Origin: Desulfosporosinus youngiae DSM 17734
GTDB taxonomy: Bacteria > Bacillota > Desulfitobacteriia > Desulfitobacteriales > Desulfitobacteriaceae
Direction of reading: 5' to 3'
Assembly (NCBI RefSeq): GCF_000244895.1
Contig: NZ_CM001441.1
Coordinates: forward strand, 3,996,198 to 4,060,197
Length of the DNA stretch: 64,000 nucleotides
Shown here: piece by piece, positions 44,071 to 52,584 of the stretch
Layout of the letters: each line of letters opens with the position of its first letter
How positions within the stretch are numbered: position 1 is the first letter of the stretch
Made by a program: the position numbers and the translations under genes
Notes under the pieces: generated by a model
Told to the model about the DNA's origin: nothing
The model's database searches: none
Seen by the model: the letters and a program-made list of their open reading frames with translations, nothing else

Positions 44071-44446
44071 AACTTAACCGCTCCACTCTTCGCGTTTAAA
44101 ATTATTATACCAGTTTAGAAGAATCGAGTCACTCTTTCACTTAACTGTCTTTAAAAATATTGGCCATGTTTTAAATGTTTGCGCATTCCGATAAGTCTTT
44201 GGTGATTATCATTACTATACTTCCACGTCCTATAAATGAGCGTTACGCTAAGAAGACCCGCTTGTTCACGATTCTAGCGACCTAAGCGTGTTAATCTTGT
44301 CCGACTGTATTGTCAAAAATTATAAGAAAAAAGAGGTTATAAGAGTCAAACATATTAAAAAGGGCATAACGCACTTTCGTCCGCTATGCCCTTATATGCT
44401 ATACAAATCTAATAACTCCTATAGCTTTCTTTTGAAACGTTCCTAC
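44071..44446. terminator. Gene-free stretch holding the terminator of the small-peptide gene
   Basis: Within this stretch 44360-44393 has AAGGGCATA/TATGCCCTT arms with an inner CG pair. It is followed on the minus strand by TTTTTAA, a terminator 54 bases after the small-peptide stop. The rest shows no gene. The 72-codon plus-strand ORF at 44288 is not believable. Confidence 0.6.
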
Positions 44447-44581
44447 TCACCTCTGCAGGGAATTCTCCGTGTTAATCTTTTGAGCTTCAGATTTATGATT
44501 AACTGAGAGAGTCATATAGCATAAGCTATAACCTAAAACAGAGAAACAGATAGCCGTTAACAAAAAATCTAGTCCTTCCAT
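44447..44581 (-). CDS. Small hydrophobic peptide (44 aa), possible type I toxin
   Basis: ATG 44581 follows a strong GGGAGGGG. The product starts MEGLDFLLTAICFSVLGYSL, one membrane helix, and ends in a polar tail (NHKSEAQKINTENSLQR). It has a promoter with TATAAT at 44744-44749, a leader of about 150 bases with stable hairpins, and its own terminator. This architecture fits type I toxin genes, but I recognise no toxin family. No clear antisense RNA promoter was seen. A small membrane regulator is equally possible. Confidence 0.55.
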   Translation of the reverse strand: MEGLDFLLTAICFSVLGYSLCYMTLSVNHKSEAQKINTENSLQR

Positions 44582-44599
44582 TCAAACCCCTCCCTTTCA

Positions 44600-44745
44600 A
44601 TTAACCACAAAAATGAGGACGACAGCATGTCCGCCGAGCGGCAATACCCACGTCTGGGCTTACCGCTCGGATCCAACGACTGTCATGGACCAGGCCTTGA
44701 TACCAAGACTATGTTGGAACAACTCCCCTTTTTAGGAAGCTCTAT
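44600..44745 (-). promoter_or_regulatory. Structured leader of the small-peptide gene
   Basis: The leader folds into a stem of CCGAGCGG with CCGCTCGG, and inside it CCCA with TGGG (44634-44671). Flanking GACAG and CTGTC could close an outer stem. TATAAT sits at the upstream end. It does not match any riboswitch class I can recall with confidence. Manganese (yybP) and NiCo types were considered. Confidence 0.5.
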
Positions 44746-44841
44746 TATAGTTTATACTAATTGTCTTGATTTTCTCTAAACAATTTATAAACAAATTATA
44801 AACTATTTCGCCAAATCAACCGTTTTTGCTAAAATAAAATA

Positions 44842-45147
44842 TTAATCATCCTCCGTCGGCATTAATCTCACATAGTTTCCGTCGGCATTAAGATATTGGA
44901 TGTCGAAACAGCCATAGTATTCACCATACATATCTAACGGATCATAGCCGCCTTTTTTTGTACAATCATCTGAATAGCCAATAAAATAAACTTCTTCATC
45001 CCTGTCCCGCATGCGGAATTTGTACTGTGGTCCGGATTCAAACCTTTTAATGAGCTGCTCAAATTCCTCTGTGCCCTTTTTGGCCTCGGAACTGAAATAC
45101 TCAACAAAGGTTTTTTTCTCGATGCAATCCTCAGTAATCTTAAACAT
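44842..45147 (-). CDS. Uncharacterised acidic protein (101 aa)
   Basis: The frame starts at ATG 45147 after GGGAGGAGAG. The product is acidic and soluble, with RMRDRDEEVYFIGYSDD and YGEYYGCFDIQYLNADG segments suggesting a small beta-sheet fold. No family is recognised. It stands alone in an AT-rich stretch. The 300 bases to the next gene hold nothing else I can support. Confidence 0.6.
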   Translation of the reverse strand: MFKITEDCIEKKTFVEYFSSEAKKGTEEFEQLIKRFESGPQYKFRMRDRDEEVYFIGYSDDCTKKGGYDPLDMYGEYYGCFDIQYLNADGNYVRLMPTEDD

Positions 45148-45463
45148 AAGCTCTCTCCTCCCTAACTTTCACTGCCATTCATTATCCGCAATAATTCAAG
45201 TTATTACTGCAAAAAGACTGTTTAAGAACTTATATAAGGTTAGTACAACACATAACTCGTCAAGGCGACCCTTCGACCAATTATTTATATCATATCAGAC
45301 TCCTTGTTCTCTTCCAACTATCTTCGACAATAAACCGGAACTATTTAGAAGAGCTATAGAGCAGGATGCATCAGAACTGAATCTTAGAACTCGTCTATTA
45401 TAAGTGGTTCTTAATATTAATTTCATAAAATAAGCCTTTATTTTGTGATATAATCGACATGAA

Positions 45464-47746
45464 TTGATAAAGGAAAGGGTGGACATTCTGAAAAAGCTCA
45501 TTTTATCTGTTATTACTACGCTTGCATTTACGTTTTGCATGCCTTACATAACCCAAGCAAGCCCCTTGGCTTATTCAACAGAGCGTATCGCTGGACAAGA
45601 CAGAGTTGAAACAGCTCTTAAAATATCTCAAAAAGGATGGACCTCAGCTCAAGCGGTTATTTTATGCGAATATAACGATTATCCGGATTCCATCGCGGCA
45701 ACCCCTTTCGCTGTAAGCTTAAATGCTCCTATTCTGCTGACCAAAGGAGACTCCATTGACCCGCGGGTTGTTCAGGAATTGCAGCGCTTATCCCCGCAAA
45801 ACGTTATTCTTCTGGGCGGGAATGCATGTTTGCAACCTGCCATTGGAAAGGAACTCACGGATAAATTGTCGATAAACTGGGAACGCATCGGGGGATTTGA
45901 CCGGTATGAGACATCCGTACTCCTTGCCAAAAAGCTATCCAGCGATTCCTTGATTCTGGCCAACGGCGATAATTTCCCGGATGCTCTATCTGCAGCAACC
46001 TTTGCCGGCATAAAGCAGATCCCCATCGTTCTTACCTCAACTAAGCTTCCGGATTCTGTGATTCAATACTATCAGGAAACTGCCCCTCAGCACTTAATCG
46101 TAATCGGGGGGGAAGCTGTCATTCCTTCCGAAGAATTAACAAAACGCAGCTTCACCGTTGAAACTCGCCTGGCAGGCTATGACCGTTACGGAACGAATGC
46201 CGAAGTTGTCTCTCACATGAAAGAAACTTACCAATCAAATGACCTTTTCTTAGCTTCCGGTATCACATTTCCGGACGCTGTAGCGGGTACTGTTCTTGCT
46301 TCTAAATTCAAGGCTCCCCTTTTACTTGCGGAAGTAAACGATATCCCGCCCTCAGTCTATGCCATTATGCGCCAGCATATGAAAGTAGAACCTCCGGCTC
46401 CGGTCCAAACCCCAAGTAATAATACCAATCCCCGGCTTAATCAAGGAAAAATCACGGCTTCAGGGGGCTTAAACCTCAGAGAAACCCCCTCCTCCACGGG
46501 AAACGTGCTTACCACCATTCCGGAAGGAACCATGATTGATCTTAGCGATAAGCAGGACCAATGGTACAAAACAACTTATCAAGCCAAAACCGGCTGGGTA
46601 TCTGCCAATTATCTCAGTGTGACATCCATAAAGGGGATCACCAAGGCTTCAGGTGGGCTAAACCTTCGGGAAACCCCTTCCTCCACAGGAAATGTGCTTG
46701 TCACGATCCCAAAGGATACCTCTGTTGAGCTTCTCGAACAGCAAGGCCAATGGTACAAGACAACCTATAAATCGAAAACAGGCTGGATCTCCGCTGACTA
46801 TGTAACTATCGCGGCGAACAACGAACCTTCTTCGTCAGACAACAGCAATTCTGCGCCCACCATTGATCTATCCGTTAATGGTCAGGTTTATATTTTAGGC
46901 GGAACCGGGATTATCAGTGCTGCCGCCCAAACTATTATTGAAGGAAAAACCTCTTCAAAATACCCGGACAATCTGAAGGACTTTCCCCCGCTCCCTTCAG
47001 AAATAAAGAAACCGGAACCTCCTCCTCCTTCAAGAGGAGAGGATGAAGAGCCTCCTCCTGCCGAAGACCCCAAAGATGATCCTCCTGTAACAACCTATGA
47101 TCCTTCTACAGAAGTTCTTATCAATCCCTTTGAAAAAGTTCCCGCTAATGCCTTGTCAGGTAAGACCATAATGATTGACCCTGGTCATGGCGGACCGGAT
47201 ACGGGAGCTATCGGCCCTACGAAAACTTACGAAAAAGATAACAACTTAGCCATAGCCTTTGCTTTGGACGAAACTTTAAGAAATGCGGGAGCAACCGTTA
47301 TCTTTACTCGAACTAAGGATGTCTCACTCTGTGCAAACAACCACACAGAAGCCGAAGACCTCCAAACCCGGGTAAACTTAGCCAATGAATCAAAGGCAGA
47401 TCTATTCATAAGTATCCATAATGATGCGAGTCTTAATAGGGATGTTCAAGGCACTTCAACCTATTATTCTGCGGATAATCCTCAAAAAAATGAGAGCCTG
47501 CATCTTGCCAATAGCATTCAATCTGCTGTCATCGACACGATCAAAACAAACAACCGCGGACCCAAAGAAGGCAGATTATATGTTTTACGCTATACAACCA
47601 TGCCCTCTGTCTTGGTTGAAACCGCCTTTATATCCAATCCCTACGAAGAAGCAAGGCTGCAGAACCCGACCTTCCGCAAAAATGTTGCCAATGCCATTCT
47701 GATTGGAATTTACAACTATTATAAAAACCCCTTGCCAGAGGCATAA
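45464..47746 (+). CDS. Secreted N-acetylmuramoyl-L-alanine amidase with CWB2 and SH3 domains
   Basis: A signal peptide of about 25 residues is followed by three CWB2 repeats (RIAGQDRVETA, RIGGFDRYETS, RLAGYDRYGTN; about residues 40-310). Two SH3b domains follow (each with ASGGLNLRETPSSTGNVL; about 325-460), then a Pro/Glu-rich linker, then Amidase_3 (about 570-755). Zinc and catalytic residues are in MIDPGHGGPDTGAIG, KADLFISIHNDA and VLVETAFISN. It cleaves peptide stems from peptidoglycan. The start is uncertain. TTG 45464 opens the frame, but AAAGGAAAGGGTGG fits best with CTG 45488, which gives MKKLILSVITT. A TATAAT lies at 45448-45453. Confidence 0.9.
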   Translation: MIKERVDILKKLILSVITTLAFTFCMPYITQASPLAYSTERIAGQDRVETALKISQKGWTSAQAVILCEYNDYPDSIAATPFAVSLNAPILLTKGDSIDPRVVQELQRLSPQNVILLGGNACLQPAIGKELTDKLSINWERIGGFDRYETSVLLAKKLSSDSLILANGDNFPDALSAATFAGIKQIPIVLTSTKLPDSVIQYYQETAPQHLIVIGGEAVIPSEELTKRSFTVETRLAGYDRYGTNAEVVSHMKETYQSNDLFLASGITFPDAVAGTVLASKFKAPLLLAEVNDIPPSVYAIMRQHMKVEPPAPVQTPSNNTNPRLNQGKITASGGLNLRETPSSTGNVLTTIPEGTMIDLSDKQDQWYKTTYQAKTGWVSANYLSVTSIKGITKASGGLNLRETPSSTGNVLVTIPKDTSVELLEQQGQWYKTTYKSKTGWISADYVTIAANNEPSSSDNSNSAPTIDLSVNGQVYILGGTGIISAAAQTIIEGKTSSKYPDNLKDFPPLPSEIKKPEPPPPSRGEDEEPPPAEDPKDDPPVTTYDPSTEVLINPFEKVPANALSGKTIMIDPGHGGPDTGAIGPTKTYEKDNNLAIAFALDETLRNAGATVIFTRTKDVSLCANNHTEAEDLQTRVNLANESKADLFISIHNDASLNRDVQGTSTYYSADNPQKNESLHLANSIQSAVIDTIKTNNRGPKEGRLYVLRYTTMPSVLVETAFISNPYEEARLQNPTFRKNVANAILIGIYNYYKNPLPEA

Positions 47747-47874
47747 CAGATTTTAAATCTCTGCCACACCTATTATGTATAAACAGTCTCTCTCTATCCC
47801 CATCATCCATTGCGCCTTTCGAATTGCAGATCAATGGTTTCTCCACGTCCCCACTTATGCTTCTAAAACAACAA

Positions 47875-47926
47875 AACACAAGCGTCCTCTCCACTTTTTG
47901 ATATGTGAAAGGAGGACGCTTGTGTT
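47875..47926 (-). terminator. Terminator of the ilvBN operon
   Basis: ACACAAGCGTCCTC and GAGGACGCTTGTGT form a 14-bp stem with a long loop, about 50 bases after the ilvN stop. The minus-strand tail is TTGTTG. It could serve the plus-strand amidase gene too. Confidence 0.7.
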
Positions 47927-47978
47927 TGTTGCAGCCACTTAGAATTTTGGTAGTTGAGTTTTCAGGACAGCCTTATCT

Positions 47979-48476
47979 TTACTGATCTTTCGCCGGAATT
48001 GGTCCCCGTGAAAGCGCGATCTTACCCGTACGTGCGATTTCAATAATTCCGTGATCCTCTTCGAGGACTTGGCATAAGGCATCGATCTTTGTTTCATCCC
48101 CGGACAATTCGATAACCATCGTCTCCCGGTTAACATCAACAATACTCGCTCGAAAAATCTCGACAATATTAATAATATCTGAACGTGTCGCCATACTTGC
48201 TTTAACCTTAATTAAGGCTAACTCACGCTGAATCGACTCTACTGCCGTCAGATCACTTATTTTAATAACATCCACTAATTTAGACAGCTGATTGACAACT
48301 TGTTCCTGCTCTATCTCATCCCCCTCGACCACAATCGTGATTCTGGTGGTGTCCGGTTCCTCCGTGTACCCGGCAGCGATACTTTCAATATTAAAGGCCC
48401 GACGGCTAATAAGTCCGGAAATATGGGTCAATACCCCCGGTTTATTTTCTACTAATACTGCGAGTGTATGCTTCAT
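47979..48476 (-). CDS. ilvN: Acetolactate synthase small (regulatory) subunit
   Basis: 165 residues with an N-terminal ACT domain (LAVLVENKPGVLTHISGLISRRAFNIESI) and the C-terminal IlvH domain (SDIINIVEIFRASIVDV, ELSGDETKIDAL). It gives valine feedback control to IlvB. The start at 48476 overlaps the ilvB stop by ATGA and follows AGAAGG. Confidence 0.93.
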   Translation of the reverse strand: MKHTLAVLVENKPGVLTHISGLISRRAFNIESIAAGYTEEPDTTRITIVVEGDEIEQEQVVNQLSKLVDVIKISDLTAVESIQRELALIKVKASMATRSDIINIVEIFRASIVDVNRETMVIELSGDETKIDALCQVLEEDHGIIEIARTGKIALSRGPIPAKDQ

Positions 48477-50173
48477 CCTTCTAATCCTCCTAGCATCATC
48501 TGATCTAAACATGCACCTGCCGGAACCATAGGGAAGACGTCCAATACTTCCGGAATCTGAATATCCACGACCACTGGACCCGGAATAGCCAAGGCCTGTT
48601 CAATAATCTTTCCTAGTTCCTCCGGCTTGGTCACCCTTAGACCAGCCACCCCCATAGCCTCAGCTAATTTCACAAAGTCGGTCGGGGACCCTTTAAGATT
48701 GGTCTGGGAATAGCGCCCTCCATAAAACATCCTCTGCCACTGAGCAACCATACCTAAACATTGATTATTCAGGATAAGAACTTTGACCGGAAAATGATAT
48801 TCCGCGGCCGTAGCAAACTCCTGGCAATTCATCATAACTCCCCCATCGCCAACAAAGAGGATAACCGGCTTATCCGGCAATCCGCATTGCGCGCCTAAGG
48901 CTGCAGGCAGGCCATAGCCCATTGTGCCAAGCCCGCCTGAGGTGAGCAGGGAACGGGGATTTTTAAAACCGTAGAATTGGGCAACCCACATCTGATGCTG
49001 CCCGACATCTGTAACAATTACAGCATCCCCTTGAGTCAATTGGCTAACCTTTTCGACGACCGCCTGGGGCATAACAAGGTCAGTGCCCCGCACATAGGTC
49101 AAAGGCTTCTCCCGATACCAGTTCTGTACTTTCTCCAGCCAGGATCGAACCTGTTCCTTAAGCTCGCCGGAAACCGCCTTAACTTGTTGGGTTAAGGCCG
49201 GCATTGACCATTTTATATCTCCGATCACACGTATGTGGGCTAAAACGTTTTTATTGATTTCCGCCGGATCGATGTCGAAATGAACAATTTTAGCCTTTGC
49301 CGCAAATTCGCTCAGAAGTCCGGTCACTCTATCATCAAAGCGGACTCCTATTCCAAGGAGCAAATCACATTCCGTCGTAGCCATATTAGCTGCATAAGTC
49401 CCATGCATTCCAACCATGCCTAAGAACTGAGGATGATCATAAGAAAGACACCCTAAACCCATTAACGACGAAATAACCGGAAAGCCGGTCTGTTCAATCA
49501 GGTCTTTTAACTCCTCAGCAGAATCTGACAGATTGACCCCGCCTCCTACAAAAATCAGCGGCTTTTGAGCAGATTTCATTTCCGCAAAAACCCTTTCGAT
49601 CACCTCAGTATCCCCTGCGTAAACAGGACGATAACCGCGCAGCTTAACTTCCTGCGGATATTGATAATCAAAGGAAGCGGCAAAGACATCTTTCGCAATA
49701 TCAACAACAACGGGCCCTGGTCTGCCTGTTCGGGCGATATAAAAGGCTTCTTTAAGTGCAGCCGGTAAATCCTCGGCCTTCTTAACTAAATAATTATGTT
49801 TCGTAATAGGAGTCGTAATCCCCCGGATATCGGCCTCCTGAAAGGAATCCCTTCCGATCAGAGGAACAGCAACTTGTCCTGTAATCGCCACTAAAGGAAT
49901 AGAATCCATGTAGGCTGTGGCAATTCCTGTCACCAGATTGGTTGCCCCCGGGCCAGAGGTGGCAATAACAACTCCGACTTTTCCCGTTGCCCTGGCATAA
50001 CCATCGGCGGCATGAACCGCTCCTTGTTCATGCTTAGTGAGGATATGTCTAAAGTCCGCTTGATATAAAGCATCATAAAGTGTTAACACTGCCCCGCCGG
50101 GATAACCAAACACTACATCGACCTTTTCGTTTTTCAGGGATTCAATAATCGCCTCTGCTCCGGTAATAATCAA
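48473..50173 (-). CDS. ilvB: Acetolactate synthase large subunit
   Basis: 566 residues, a thiamine-diphosphate enzyme. The catalytic Glu is in FGYPGGAVLTLYDAL...HEQGAVHAADGYARATG, and the ThDP site is VGDGGVMMNCQEFATA with the NNQCLGMV loop. It condenses pyruvate to acetolactate, or with 2-oxobutyrate, for valine, leucine and isoleucine synthesis. No T-box or leucine leader is visible in the 47 bases before the start, up to the next gene. Confidence 0.95.
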   Translation of the reverse strand: MIITGAEAIIESLKNEKVDVVFGYPGGAVLTLYDALYQADFRHILTKHEQGAVHAADGYARATGKVGVVIATSGPGATNLVTGIATAYMDSIPLVAITGQVAVPLIGRDSFQEADIRGITTPITKHNYLVKKAEDLPAALKEAFYIARTGRPGPVVVDIAKDVFAASFDYQYPQEVKLRGYRPVYAGDTEVIERVFAEMKSAQKPLIFVGGGVNLSDSAEELKDLIEQTGFPVISSLMGLGCLSYDHPQFLGMVGMHGTYAANMATTECDLLLGIGVRFDDRVTGLLSEFAAKAKIVHFDIDPAEINKNVLAHIRVIGDIKWSMPALTQQVKAVSGELKEQVRSWLEKVQNWYREKPLTYVRGTDLVMPQAVVEKVSQLTQGDAVIVTDVGQHQMWVAQFYGFKNPRSLLTSGGLGTMGYGLPAALGAQCGLPDKPVILFVGDGGVMMNCQEFATAAEYHFPVKVLILNNQCLGMVAQWQRMFYGGRYSQTNLKGSPTDFVKLAEAMGVAGLRVTKPEELGKIIEQALAIPGPVVVDIQIPEVLDVFPMVPAGACLDQMMLGGLEG

Positions 50174-50220
50174 GTCAGTAACCCTCTCTTTCTCCCAATG
50201 AATATGTTAGAGATATAACT

Positions 50221-50775
50221 TTAAGTAATCTTAACCTTTTGTATGGCTTGACTATAATATTCTTTCATCAGCAACCGCTGGGTATTGATAAGCGAGACAT
50301 ATATCCCATTTTTTACATCCTCTTTAGAAGGTTCACTGAATTTGGAAGTAAAATATAAACATGCATAGGCAGTAAACCCGTCTTTCCGCAAGTCATTCTC
50401 GGGTATTGTCTCAAGGTAACTAGTGTAACCATCCAACTCATGACTGAAAGCTGCCACAAGCCGCTGGGCTTCATCTTGGCCGAAGTCATTATCTTGGTAA
50501 GCTAATTGTAACGCTTGGATAAAGGTCTTAACAAAGTCATCTAATTTAAACTTTAATTGCCCTTTATTCTGGCTGTCTTTTAATAAAGCGTAGAAAATCA
50601 GGAGTCTTAAAGAAGATAGGTTTTTAACAAACTCCTCAAATTCACTTTGAGCTAATCTTGAGTTTGGATCGTGTTTAAGATAATGCTCATAAGTAAACTG
50701 GGGTACCTGTAAAACCTCATTGGCAATCATTCTTATAAAAGACCCTAACGTGATCCTTTTTCTAAGGAAACCCAT
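50221..50775 (-). CDS. Uncharacterised protein (about 184 aa)
   Basis: No family recognised. ATG 50775 (MGFLRKRITLG) follows AAGGAG. The protein is mostly helical and soluble, with no Cys clusters or membrane helix. Helical segments include FEEFVKNLSSLRLLIFYALL and DDFVKTFIQALQLAYQD. It lies 47 bases upstream of ilvB on the same strand and might be co-transcribed, but nothing links it to branched-chain synthesis. Confidence 0.6.
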   Translation of the reverse strand: MGFLRKRITLGSFIRMIANEVLQVPQFTYEHYLKHDPNSRLAQSEFEEFVKNLSSLRLLIFYALLKDSQNKGQLKFKLDDFVKTFIQALQLAYQDNDFGQDEAQRLVAAFSHELDGYTSYLETIPENDLRKDGFTAYACLYFTSKFSEPSKEDVKNGIYVSLINTQRLLMKEYYSQAIQKVKIT

Positions 50776-50889
50776 ACATACACTCCTTAACGCAATTTTG
50801 ATATTACTCACAATTATAGCATAAAAAGGACCTCCGGGAGAAAGTCGTTAAAGTCATTACTCCATGAATCGGCAGTTTTTCTATAGCTG

Positions 50890-52053
50890 TCAATTTTTCT
50901 CAACAAAGCGGGCAATCAAGGTACCCATAATCAAAGCCCATACCGGTGCACTAACATTAAAGATGGTAATGTTAGACACAGCGATGACAAAGGTAAATGC
51001 CGCGCTCAATTTCATAGTTGGCTTTGAGAAGCCCACAGACAAGCTATTTCCAAACACACCCAGCAAGGCAAAACCAACAAGCATTGCTACAAACTCCGAT
51101 GGCAGGGCTTGAATCCAGGGAACCAGCTTCCAGGCGAATAAGCCAAACAAAAGAATGATGATCCCTGAGACGACTGCTCCCATATAGCGTTTCTCCTTGG
51201 GGCCCGCTTCATTATCTGAACAAATCGCAGTCATCATTCCTGCAATATTTGCTGATTGCCCTCCGAAAAAGCTGGTTATTATTGAAAAAATACCACTGAA
51301 GATTATAACCTGGTTCACAGGCGGGGGATAGTCATTCTGTTCCAGGGCCCCAATCCCAACCGCCGCATCATTGCTCAAGATAAGTAAGGCAAGAGGAATT
51401 GAAACGGAGAATAAACTTAAGGGATCAAATACAGGGAGCTGAGGAGCCGGAAGAACAAACTCTGATACCAAGCCAACATTATTTAAAGGCTGCGTCAAAA
51501 TCAAGAGCACAAATCCTGTCCCGATGGCCGCAACCATTGGAGGAATTCGCTGATTCCATTTGCTGAAAATAAAGTAGGTGAGAAGAGACACTCCGCTAAC
51601 CAGAGGGAAATGGTGGAGTGATGTGACAAAACTAACCATATACTTTGTAATCATTCCTGCTAACATCACAGAAATGATTTGTTTAGGCACATATTCCAGG
51701 AGCTTGGAAAACACTCCCAGGTATCCAATCAGCAACATCAACAGCCCGGCAAAAATATAAGAACCGATTAACTGATGATACGTAAACTGAGTCGTGACCG
51801 TCGCCAGAAAAGCAACACCTGTAATCGAATGGGCACCCACGATAGGCATGCGATAATACAGCGGAATCACAATACTATAGATTCCGCCAAATACATAGAC
51901 CGAGAACATCCAAAGGATGGTCTGAGTCATTGTAAAGTTACCCTTGGCCGCAGCTTCCAGGATAATGACAGGCGGGCCAGTGATCGCTAAAAGTCCTGAT
52001 GCAATTCCGGCAGCCACAGTTTTATTATTAAGGTCCCCTATTCTGCTACTCAT
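50890..52053 (-). CDS. BenE-family membrane transporter (benzoate/H+ symporter type)
   Basis: 387 residues with about 11-12 membrane segments. Family features are ASGLLAITGPPVIILEAA near the N terminus and FFGGQSANIAGMMTAICSD in the second half. Known members import benzoate, but the range is broader. No aromatic degradation gene is near. The start overlaps the Nudix gene by 8 bases. Confidence 0.85.
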   Translation of the reverse strand: MSSRIGDLNNKTVAAGIASGLLAITGPPVIILEAAAKGNFTMTQTILWMFSVYVFGGIYSIVIPLYYRMPIVGAHSITGVAFLATVTTQFTYHQLIGSYIFAGLLMLLIGYLGVFSKLLEYVPKQIISVMLAGMITKYMVSFVTSLHHFPLVSGVSLLTYFIFSKWNQRIPPMVAAIGTGFVLLILTQPLNNVGLVSEFVLPAPQLPVFDPLSLFSVSIPLALLILSNDAAVGIGALEQNDYPPPVNQVIIFSGIFSIITSFFGGQSANIAGMMTAICSDNEAGPKEKRYMGAVVSGIIILLFGLFAWKLVPWIQALPSEFVAMLVGFALLGVFGNSLSVGFSKPTMKLSAAFTFVIAVSNITIFNVSAPVWALIMGTLIARFVEKN

Positions 52054-52540
52054 GCGCCGAATCTCCTAATATTTTACTTTCTAAGCTTTGAGATTCCAAG
52101 CTTAATAATTGCCTTAGTTTTTCTGCCAGCGGAATATCCGCGGGGGCAAAGTCATATAGGTTCAATTCGGACCGTTTAACCCATACAATTTTGCTGTGGA
52201 CTTTTAAAGTTAAGTCACCCGCAATCCACTTGCACCAAAAGGCCATTAGTTTGATGGTCCCGCTTTGATATGTATAAATGCTCTCAGCAAAGAAATTCAA
52301 CACCTCGATGTCAACCTCTAATTCTTCTTTGATCTCGCGTTTCAAGCATTCCTGCGGAGTCTCGCCGGGTTCCGTCTTGCCGCCCGGAAACTCCCATTTG
52401 CCTGCTAATTTATCACCGGCCGACCGTTGGGCAATCAAGACACAATTGTCCTTTAGGATAACTGCTGCTGTTACTTCTTTAATTTTTCCCTCACCCTTTC
52501 TGAGGAGATAGCTTGTGTCTTTAATATAGTTCATCATCAA
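52046..52540 (-). CDS. Nudix hydrolase, MutT/8-oxo-dGTPase-like
   Basis: Up to 164 residues. The Nudix box is GGKTEPGETPQECLKREIKEEL (G-x5-E-x7-REVxEE pattern), preceded by KLAGKWEFPGG as in MutT. It hydrolyses nucleoside diphosphate-linked substrates, possibly oxidised dGTP. The annotated ATG 52540 has a poor ribosome site. AAAGGGTGAGGG inside the frame suggests translation may start about 15-20 codons later. It ends overlapping the BenE gene. Confidence 0.85.
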   Translation of the reverse strand: MMMNYIKDTSYLLRKGEGKIKEVTAAVILKDNCVLIAQRSAGDKLAGKWEFPGGKTEPGETPQECLKREIKEELEVDIEVLNFFAESIYTYQSGTIKLMAFWCKWIAGDLTLKVHSKIVWVKRSELNLYDFAPADIPLAEKLRQLLSLESQSLESKILGDSAHE

Positions 52541-52584
52541 ATATACTATTTTTAGGACAATCTGCCAAGAATCTTTCGCATGTG

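Noticed and set aside
50174-50220. T-box or leucine attenuator before ilvB
   Set aside because: Only 47 bases separate ilvB from the next gene, with no hairpin or T-box motif.
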